7,397 nt of DNA from SIG714 sp045629725 (GTDB lineage: Bacteria; Bacillota; Clostridia; Oscillospirales; CAG-272): NCBI GenBank assembly GCA_045629725.1, contig JAZQRT010000133.1, forward strand, positions 1 to 7,397, given 5' to 3'. Numbering within the stretch: the first letter of the stretch is position 1; each line of letters begins with the position of its first letter. This document shows, piece after piece, positions 1-4,494 of this stretch. Position numbers and translations under genes: made by a program. Under the pieces are notes generated by a model that ran no database searches, was not told the DNA's origin, and worked only from the letters and a program-made list of their open reading frames with translations.

Positions 1-1137
1 TATATCACCGATGGGCATTTCCGTGCTCTTAAGAAGCCTTGATGCCGCATCGCATCTCTTTTCCCTCAGGTAATTGCCAAAGCTCTTTGAGGTGAGCTTT
101 TTCACAAGCTCCCCCGTATATGCCGAGGAGTATCCAAGCTCACCTGCAAGTCCCGAAAGGGCTGCGCTTTGGATATTTTCATCAATATAAGCATCTATCT
201 TCGCCTTTATAAGCGCCTCGCGGCTCTCGGTTTTGTCCGTCTTTTTCTTGTATACCGCTCTTGCCCTTTCCACTTCCTCGCAGTATGGAATCGAGGGCGC
301 CGCTCCGTTTCTCGATACCGCTATTGCAGAAGCAAGAGAGGCTTTTTCTATGCTCTTATAGGACTCCTCGCCCGAAACAAGACATGCAACGAAATATCCC
401 ATGAAGGTATCCCCTGCCGCCGTTGTATCCACTGCCTCCACCTCGTAGGCGGGATGGTGGTATATATCCTTTCCGTCATAGTACATACAGCCCTTATCTC
501 CGAGAGTAAGCACCACCTTGAGGCTTGGATATTTATTCTTCAAAACGGAAATTATCTTTTCGGGAACCTTCTGCCCCGATATATGCTCTCCCTCGATCTC
601 GTTGAGAACAACGTAGGAGATCATATTATAATCAAGACCCGCGATCTTTTCGTCAATGGGAGATGGATTGAGAACGATGGTCATTCCCTTTTTATAGGCG
701 GAATTTATTATATAGTCCATATTGTTTATTTCGTTCTGCAATACGATCACGTCGCCCTTTTCAAATTCCCCGATTACAAAGTCAACAAAATCCTCGGTGA
801 TCATGGCGTTTGACCCTGCATAAAGGAAAATGGAATTTTCTCCCTTTTCACTTACCTGAATGATGGCGTGTCCGTTCTTTTCCTCCACGCGCTTTATGTA
901 ACGCAGGTCAACTCCGCTTTCGCTCATGGTGTCAAGAAGAAGCTCTCCCTCCGCTCCGATACACCCTGCATGATATACCGAAGCCCCCGCCCTTGCAGTG
1001 GCGATGGACTGATTAAGCCCCTTTCCTCCGGGAAAAACACTCATAGAGCGGCTCAGCTCTGTTTCTCCGACTGCCACGATATGGTCAAGCTTATAAACGT
1101 AGTCTATGTTACACGAACCGAAATTCAGTATCTTCAT
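1..1137 (-). CDS. rbsK: Ribokinase-family (PfkB) sugar kinase fused to a C-terminal AraC-type HTH domain, partial (C-terminus beyond left edge)
   Basis: Reading the minus strand from ATG at 1137 gives 379 codons with no stop, running off the left edge. Residues 1 to about 290 form a complete PfkB/ribokinase fold: an N-terminal NFGSCNID strand, the substrate-loop motif PGGKGLNQ (36-43), NPSP (157-160), VLNEIEGE (177-184) and the ATP/anion-hole motif DTTAAGDTF (237-245). Asp243 is the expected catalytic base. The match to E. coli RbsK runs through the final PSIPYCEEV stretch, so ATP-dependent phosphorylation of ribose or a related sugar or nucleoside in the cytoplasm is likely; the exact substrate cannot be read. 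A charged linker (about 292-312) leads into an AraC-type helix-turn-helix (about 313-379): YIDENIQSAALSGLAGELGY, then SFGNYLREKRCDAASRLL. The second HTH would lie outside the window. Single ribokinases are about 300 aa, so this is a fusion. GAGGTG at 1143-1148 (minus strand) sets the start. The symbol covers the kinase part only. Confidence 0.9.
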   Translation of the reverse strand, partial: MKILNFGSCNIDYVYKLDHIVAVGETELSRSMSVFPGGKGLNQSIATARAGASVYHAGCIGAEGELLLDTMSESGVDLRYIKRVEEKNGHAIIQVSEKGENSIFLYAGSNAMITEDFVDFVIGEFEKGDVIVLQNEINNMDYIINSAYKKGMTIVLNPSPIDEKIAGLDYNMISYVVLNEIEGEHISGQKVPEKIISVLKNKYPSLKVVLTLGDKGCMYYDGKDIYHHPAYEVEAVDTTAAGDTFMGYFVACLVSGEESYKSIEKASLASAIAVSRNGAAPSIPYCEEVERARAVYKKKTDKTESREALIKAKIDAYIDENIQSAALSGLAGELGYSSAYTGELVKKLTSKSFGNYLREKRCDAASRLLKSTEMPIGDI

Positions 1138-1140
1138 TCT

Positions 1141-1148
1141 ATCACCTC
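1141..1148 (-). promoter_or_regulatory. Ribosome binding site of the kinase-AraC gene
   Basis: On the minus strand this reads GAGGTGAT, a near-perfect Shine-Dalgarno sequence 5 nt (from GAGGTG) upstream of the ATG at 1137. It decides the start codon of the kinase fusion. Confidence 0.8.
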
Positions 1149-1154
1149 GTCTTT

Positions 1155-1160
1155 ATTATA
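1155..1160 (-). promoter_or_regulatory. Probable -10 element of the kinase-AraC promoter
   Basis: The minus strand reads TATAAT here. A 17-nt spacer upstream gives only TTTTAA as a -35, so the promoter is weak on that side or depends on an activator. Transcription would start near 1148, leaving a leader of only about 11 nt that consists largely of the Shine-Dalgarno sequence. This is an inference from position and consensus only. Confidence 0.4.
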
Positions 1161-1213
1161 TCAATATCCTACCATATTTAAAAGCACTTCTTCAAGTACA
1201 AAACAGACCAAAA

Positions 1214-1248
1214 CAAGGTTTTTTGTTCTTTTGCACAAAAAATCCTTG
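1214..1248 (-). repeat. AT-rich inverted repeat with U-tract on the minus strand (possible terminator-like hairpin)
   Basis: The left arm at 1214-1226 (CAAGGTTTTTTGT) pairs with the right arm at 1235-1248 with one bulged base (t1243), around an 8-nt loop. On the minus strand the hairpin is followed by a T-rich run (TTTTGGTCTGTTTTG), as in a weak intrinsic terminator. No minus-strand gene lies upstream of it, so it may shield the kinase promoter from read-through, or may have no role. Confidence 0.3.
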
Positions 1249-1287
1249 CCCTGCCCGCCATTGTTTATTGTTTATTCTTTATTCTTC

Positions 1288-1324
1288 GGCGAAACGTGGG
1301 GGGAATTTGTGCGTATCGTTTGTT
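1288..1324 (+). repeat. Direct repeat copy A (GGCGAAACGTGGGGG unit)
   Basis: The unit starts with GGCGAAACGTGGGGG and continues through TGCGTATCGT. Copy B lies 80 bp downstream at 1368-1403 and is nearly identical, with one indel and a few substitutions. A shorter relative (TTCGGCGAAACG) occurs at 1533-1544. The sequence has no coding character and appears to be part of a GC-rich intergenic repeat family. Confidence 0.65.
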
Positions 1325-1327
1325 TTC

Positions 1328-1349
1328 GGACGAAGGGTGGCGCCCCTAC
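1328..1349 (+). repeat. REP-like element, forward copy (GACGAAGGGTGGCGCCCCTA core)
   Basis: These 22 bases are exactly complementary to 1495-1516, and 20 of them recur at 4045-4064. The core contains the palindrome GGCGCC and can fold into a small hairpin. Three copies in two different intergenic gaps mark it as a dispersed intergenic repeat rather than a chance palindrome. Confidence 0.75.
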
Positions 1350-1367
1350 AAGGGAAAATATTAATTT

Positions 1368-1403
1368 GGCGAAACGTGGGGGATTTAGTGCGTATCGTCC
1401 GTT
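1368..1403 (+). repeat. Direct repeat copy B (GGCGAAACGTGGGGG unit)
   Basis: Second copy of the unit at 1288-1324, sharing GGCGAAACGTGGGGG and GTGCGTATCGT. It lacks the GACGAAGGGTGGCGCC segment that follows copy A, so the family is modular. Confidence 0.65.
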
Positions 1404-1496
1404 TAAATATATGTTAATTCGGCAAATCACAGGGGAATTTTGCGATGTTCCCACCGTATTTGGTACGGGCATGCACGGACACCCCCCAACGTCTGT

Positions 1497-1544
1497 AGGG
1501 GCGCCACCCTTCGTCCGTCAAAACGTAAACAATTCGGCGAAACG
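1497..1544 (-). repeat. 48-bp dispersed intergenic repeat, inverted copy
   Basis: The reverse complement of this segment aligns without gaps to 4017-4064 with 44 of 48 bases identical, counted by eye. It includes the REP-like core, TTTTGACGGACGAAGG, and a variable CGTTTCGCCGAATTGTTT flank. The perfect 22-bp inverted match to 1328-1349 means that this copy and copy A could pair across about 145 nt. Both 48-bp copies sit outside genes. Confidence 0.75.
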
Positions 1545-1766
1545 CAGACTTACAAAGCAGAGAAAGACGTACATTTGCAAAGCCAAAAAATAGACAATAA
1601 AACGAGGTGCCGATTGGTCAAGATGCTATAAGTTGCCGTTGAAACAAAGAACGCAAATTGACATAAAATGATAAAATTGACGAATGATATTTTTTCAAAA
1701 ACTATACATTGTTAAAAATATACAAAAAGAAGTTGTAAAATTCTAAGTTGAAACCAAAAAAAGTTC

Positions 1767-1795
1767 TTGAAAGTGTGAAGGAATTATTATATAAT
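1767..1795 (+). promoter_or_regulatory. Sigma-A promoter of the EF-G-like gene
   Basis: TTGAAA at 1767-1772 (-35), a 17-nt spacer, and TATAAT at 1790-1795 (-10) form a near-consensus housekeeping promoter. The start of transcription would fall near 1802, giving a leader of about 60 nt. The -10 lies inside a perfect 18-bp AT palindrome (1782-1799). A weaker TTGAAA/TTATAT pair at 1808-1836 could be a second start. Confidence 0.75.
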
Positions 1796-1848
1796 AATTT
1801 CATGAGTTTGAAAATTTGCCTAAAAATAGGTTATATAGATTTTCGGAA

Positions 1849-1854
1849 AAGAGG
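1849..1854 (+). promoter_or_regulatory. Ribosome binding site of the EF-G-like gene
   Basis: AAGAGG lies 9 nt before the ATG at 1864 and supports that start. It is weaker than the GAGGTGA sites of the kinase and pflB genes. Confidence 0.6.
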
Positions 1855-1863
1855 TTTTAAATT

Positions 1864-3927
1864 ATGGCAATCACAACAGAACAGATCAGAAACATAGCCC
1901 TTCTCGGACATGGCGGAACAGGAAAAACTGCGCTAAACGAAGCAATTCTTTATCTTACCAAGAATATAGACAGAATCGGAACAACACCCGCAGGAAACAC
2001 TGTAAGTGACTTTGATCCCGAGGAGATCAAGCGTGGATTTTCTATCTCCGCATCACTTTCAAACGTAATGTGGAACGATAAGAAGATCAATATCGTTGAT
2101 ACTCCCGGCTTCCTTGGATTTGCGGGAGAGGTTGTATCCGCGCTTCGCGTATGCGGAAATGCCATAATCGTTATTGACGGTAAGGCAGGCGTTGAGGTTG
2201 GTACAGAGCTTGCATGGGAGCGCGCAACAGACGCAGGTGTTCCCAAGGCATTCTTCATCAACAAGTATGACGATCCCGAAGCACATTTCCACAGAATCAT
2301 GAGAGAGCTTCGCGACACCTTCGGTGCGGCAGTATGTCCCGTAACAGTTCCCGCAAACAACGAAAAGGGTGTAATCGTTGACGTTGTAAACCAGAAGAAG
2401 TACACATATGATGCAAAGGGCGTTGCTACCATTACGGATGCAAGTGCAGAGGACGTTGAAAACTACCGTCCCGAGCTTCTTGAGGCTGTTGCGGCTGTTG
2501 ACGAGGAGCTTATGGAAAAGTTCTTTGCTGAGGAGCCCATCACAACAGAGGAAATTCTCAAGGCGCTCCGTCAGGGACTTCTTGACGGCTCCATCGCTCC
2601 CGTATTCTGCGGATCCGCTGCAAAGCTTTGGGGTGTTGACGTAATGCTTAATATCGTTGCAGATTCCTTCCCCTCCCCCGTATCAAAGATCTACGAGCGT
2701 CAGCTTGTTGAGGGTGAGCCTCAGAAGGTTAAGATCGCAGAGGAAGGCGAAACAGCAGTTCTCGTATTCAAGACAAGCATCGACCAGTTCGGTAAGACAA
2801 CATACTTCAAGGTTATGAACGGTAAGCTCACAAGCGGACAGACACTTGTTAACGCTCAGACAGCATCCGTTGAAAAATTTGCTCACATCTATACAATGGT
2901 TGGTAAGAAGCAGACAGAGGTTGAGGAGCTCTGCTGCGGAGATATCGGTGTTGTAACAAAGCTTGCAAACACCAATACCTGCGATACACTTTCCAAGTAC
3001 GGAACAATGCAGTTCCAGCCCCCCGTATATCCCGCTCCCTTCTACTCAATGGCAGTTGTATCTCCCGGAAAGGGCGATGAGGATAAGATCGCTCAGGGTA
3101 TTTACAAGATGCTTGACGAGGATAAGACACTCCGTCTTGTAAACGATGCGGAAACAAAGCAGCTCGTTCTTTCAGGTCTGGGCGATATCCAGCTTGATGT
3201 TGTAATCAGCAAGCTCAAGGCTCGTACAGGCGTTACAGCCCTCCTCGTTGTACCTAAGATCGCTTACAGAGAAACAATTAAGAAGAAGGTATCCGTTGAA
3301 GGTAAGCATAAGAAGCAGTCCGGCGGACACGGTCAGTACGGTCACGTTAAGATCACATTCTCACCCGGAACAGAAGAGGGACTTACATTCACAACAAGCG
3401 TTGTCGGCGGTTCAGTTCCCAAGGGATATTTCCCCGCAGTTGAAAAGGGACTTCTCGAAGCAATGCAGAAGGGTGTTCTTGCAGGCTATCCCGTTGTAGG
3501 ACTTGCAGCAGACCTCTTTGACGGTTCATACCATGACGTTGACTCCAACGAGCTTTCCTTTAAGGTAGCGGCAAGCCTTGCATACAAGGCAGGACTTCCT
3601 CAGGCAGGTCCCGTTCTCCTTGAGCCTATCGGAACACTTAAGGTTACAGTTCCCGAAGCTCTTGTTGGTGACGTAATGGGTGATATCAACGGTAAGCGCC
3701 GCGGATCCGTTCTCTCCATGGACTTCTCCGCAACAAGAAAGGGATACACAACCATCGAGGCTGAGGTTCCCAAGGCAGAAATGTCCGACTATACAATCGG
3801 TCTGCGCGCACTTTCACAGGGTAAGGGAAGCTACACATACGAGTTCACAAGATATGAAGAGGTTCCCATGCAGATCGCTCAGAAGATCATCGCTGAGGCT
3901 AAGGCAAACGCTAAGGACGAGGACTGA
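1864..3927 (+). CDS. EF-G-like translational GTPase (EF-G paralogue, EF-G2 class)
   Basis: The 687-aa protein has the full EF-G domain order. The GTPase domain shows G1 GHGGTGKT (15-22), a degenerate switch I at RGFS (57-60; RGIT in classical EF-G), G3 DTPG (79-82), G4 NKYD (133-136) and G5 GSA (250-252). Domain II spans about 285-390. Domain III contains LVLSGLGDIQLDVVISKLK (434-452). Domain IV carries KKQSGGHGQYGHV (483-495), GGSVPKGYFPAV (515-526) and YHDVDSNELSFK (556-567). Domain V begins at PVLLEPIG (583-590). The G1 form GHGGxGKT and Phe83 in place of the catalytic histidine of DTPGH place it in the EF-G paralogue class, not the main fusA, whose G1 reads AHIDAGKT. A mycobacterial relative, EF-G2, was reported to lack ribosome-dependent GTPase activity, so an auxiliary ribosome role is likelier than routine translocation; this is inference. 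It is monocistronic, with its own promoter and terminator. Databases often label such proteins fusA or fusA2. Confidence 0.93.
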   Translation: MAITTEQIRNIALLGHGGTGKTALNEAILYLTKNIDRIGTTPAGNTVSDFDPEEIKRGFSISASLSNVMWNDKKINIVDTPGFLGFAGEVVSALRVCGNAIIVIDGKAGVEVGTELAWERATDAGVPKAFFINKYDDPEAHFHRIMRELRDTFGAAVCPVTVPANNEKGVIVDVVNQKKYTYDAKGVATITDASAEDVENYRPELLEAVAAVDEELMEKFFAEEPITTEEILKALRQGLLDGSIAPVFCGSAAKLWGVDVMLNIVADSFPSPVSKIYERQLVEGEPQKVKIAEEGETAVLVFKTSIDQFGKTTYFKVMNGKLTSGQTLVNAQTASVEKFAHIYTMVGKKQTEVEELCCGDIGVVTKLANTNTCDTLSKYGTMQFQPPVYPAPFYSMAVVSPGKGDEDKIAQGIYKMLDEDKTLRLVNDAETKQLVLSGLGDIQLDVVISKLKARTGVTALLVVPKIAYRETIKKKVSVEGKHKKQSGGHGQYGHVKITFSPGTEEGLTFTTSVVGGSVPKGYFPAVEKGLLEAMQKGVLAGYPVVGLAADLFDGSYHDVDSNELSFKVAASLAYKAGLPQAGPVLLEPIGTLKVTVPEALVGDVMGDINGKRRGSVLSMDFSATRKGYTTIEAEVPKAEMSDYTIGLRALSQGKGSYTYEFTRYEEVPMQIAQKIIAEAKANAKDED

Positions 3928-3959
3928 TAATATCCAAATAATAAAATAGCATCAAATAT

Positions 3960-3999
3960 AAATTCGGCAGGGGATCGTTTCCTCTGCCGAATTTTATTT
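3960..3999 (+). terminator. Intrinsic terminator after the EF-G-like gene
   Basis: A 14-bp stem (3960-3973 with 3981-3994, one G-U pair) closes a 7-nt loop and is followed by a T-rich tail (TTATTT). It begins 33 bases after the stop codon. It ends the EF-G-like transcript and separates it from the pfl operon. Confidence 0.9.
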
Positions 4000-4016
4000 A
4001 ATAGGAATTTCCCATT

Positions 4017-4064
4017 CGTTTTGCGGAATTGTTTGCATTTTGACGGACGAAGGGTGGCGCCCCT
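4017..4064 (+). repeat. 48-bp dispersed intergenic repeat, forward copy
   Basis: Matches the reverse complement of 1497-1544 at 44 of 48 positions without gaps. It contains TTTTGACGGACGAAGGG and the GGCGCC palindromic core, and sits about 20 bp past the terminator of the EF-G-like gene. It is probably one member of a genome-wide family. Confidence 0.75.
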
Positions 4065-4069
4065 TCGTG

Positions 4070-4112
4070 TTTCGACTTCGTCTGCCCTGTCAAGTGAGCG
4101 GAGCGAAGCGGA
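4070..4112 (+). repeat. Direct repeat, first copy (TTTCGACTTCGTCTGCCC unit)
   Basis: The unit begins with TTTCGACTTCGTCTGCCC and continues TGTCAAGTGAGCGGAGCGAA. It recurs 107 bp downstream at 4177-4220 with one inserted base and a change at the end. Such TTCGACTTCG/AGCGGAGCGAAG motifs resemble the short palindromic intergenic repeats common in gut Firmicutes. Confidence 0.7.
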
Positions 4113-4135
4113 ATCGAGCTTTTCGTCCGAGATCC

Positions 4136-4158
4136 CAAATGTTGCTTCTCAACATTTG
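4136..4158. repeat. Perfect hairpin between the two direct repeats
   Basis: CAAATGTTG and CAACATTTG form a 9-bp perfect stem around a 5-nt loop (CTTCT). No T-tract follows on either strand, so it is unlikely to be a terminator. It looks like part of the palindromic mosaic. Confidence 0.6.
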
Positions 4159-4176
4159 ATCCTCGCTATGCTCGGA

Positions 4177-4272
4177 TTTCGACTTCGTCTGCCCGTGTCA
4201 AGTGAGCGGAGCGAAGCGAAGTCGAACTGCATAGCAGTGCCGAGCAAAGCGAAGGCAGAATCTCGGGCAGAC
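4177..4272 (+). repeat. Direct repeat, second copy, within nested inverted repeats
   Basis: The second copy of the TTTCGACTTCGTCTGCCC unit starts here. TTCGACTTCG (4178-4187) is exactly complementary to 4217-4226, GTCTGCCCG (4187-4195) is exactly complementary to 4264-4272, and ACTGC/GCAGT (4226-4238) makes a small hairpin inside. The two longer stems compete for the same left-hand segment, so alternative folds are possible. Confidence 0.6.
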
Positions 4273-4359
4273 TACGCTCAGGATGACATATCGAGGCTTT
4301 TGTATACAAATCTCCCGCGTTTCAACTCCTTCCCGTTTTTCTTTTGGTGATTTGTTACA

Positions 4360-4388
4360 TTGACAAGGAAAGCAAAAAGGAGTATACT
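4360..4388 (+). promoter_or_regulatory. Sigma-A promoter of the pflBA operon
   Basis: TTGACA (4360-4365, perfect -35), a 17-nt spacer and TATACT (4383-4388, one mismatch) make the strongest promoter match in the window. Transcription would start near 4395, leaving a leader of about 100 nt before pflB. High expression fits the central role of pyruvate formate-lyase in fermentation. Confidence 0.85.
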
Positions 4389-4396
4389 TAAACTGT

Positions 4397-4437
4397 GGCT
4401 TTGATATGCCGAAAATGGCAAGTTTAAGATCAAAGCC
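4397..4437 (+). promoter_or_regulatory. Folded 5' leader of pflB (stem-loop)
   Basis: GGCTTTGAT (4397-4405) and ATCAAAGCC (4429-4437) form a perfect 9-bp stem. It encloses a smaller hairpin, TGCC (4407-4410) with GGCA (4417-4420), and a single-stranded AGTTTAAG. The structure begins almost exactly at the predicted transcription start. It could protect the mRNA 5' end or be a regulatory leader. There is no T-tract after it, so it is not a plain terminator. I do not recognise it as a known riboswitch. Confidence 0.5.
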
Positions 4438-4481
4438 GAAATTACCATGAAGAAACAATGATCTTTCAGAGTAGTTTAAAC

Positions 4482-4487
4482 GAGGTG
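4482..4487 (+). promoter_or_regulatory. Ribosome binding site of pflB
   Basis: GAGGTG, followed by A, lies 7 nt before the ATG at 4495. This is a near-perfect Shine-Dalgarno sequence and fixes the pflB start. Confidence 0.85.
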
Positions 4488-4494
4488 AAATAAA

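Larger units (their letters stand above)
1138..1863. other. Divergent intergenic region without a credible gene
   Basis: The 726 bp between the divergent kinase-AraC and EF-G-like genes hold three zones. Positions 1138-1260 carry the kinase ribosome binding site, its -10 and an AT-rich inverted repeat. Positions 1286-1544 carry a cluster of GC-rich direct and inverted repeats. Positions 1600-1863 are strongly AT-rich and end in the EF-G-like promoter and leader. Small open frames here are made of repeat sequence or run antisense into the kinase, have no ribosome binding site, and show no recognisable protein motif. Confidence 0.75.
3928..4494. other. Intergenic region: terminator, repeat mosaic, pfl promoter and leader
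   Basis: No credible gene lies in these 567 bp. From left to right they hold the intrinsic terminator of the EF-G-like gene, the 48-bp dispersed repeat (4017-4064), a mosaic of direct and inverted repeats (about 4070-4290), a short plain stretch, and the promoter, folded leader and ribosome binding site of pflB. Open frames across the mosaic are low-complexity (SSERSEAES-type) products of the repeats and lack ribosome binding sites. Confidence 0.75.

Noticed and set aside
169..813. Plus-strand open frame of 214 codons
   Set aside because: It lies wholly antisense to the clearly recognisable kinase, has no ribosome binding site, and its translation resembles no protein family.
1288..1544. Possible CRISPR array
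   Set aside because: The repeats are too few, vary in length and orientation, and are not separated by regular spacers; no cas gene is present.
868..1593. Plus-strand open frame of 241 codons reaching across the intergenic repeats
   Set aside because: The first third is antisense to the kinase N-terminus and the rest is repeat DNA. It has no Shine-Dalgarno sequence and no motif.
1658..1663. TTGACA as a possible -35 upstream of the EF-G-like gene
   Set aside because: No acceptable -10 lies 16-18 nt downstream; the promoter at 1767-1795 is far better.
1808..1836. Second promoter TTGAAA-17-TTATAT within the EF-G-like leader
   Set aside because: The -10 is weak and the pair lies just downstream of a near-consensus promoter. 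It is kept only as a possible secondary start.
4352..4366. Imperfect palindrome TTGTTACATTGACAA over the pfl -35, resembling a Rex (redox) operator
   Set aside because: The half-sites TTGT.A and T.ACAA are present, but they are separated by 3 nt less than in the Firmicutes Rex box and the centre is asymmetric. A gel-shift with Rex would be needed to revive the idea.
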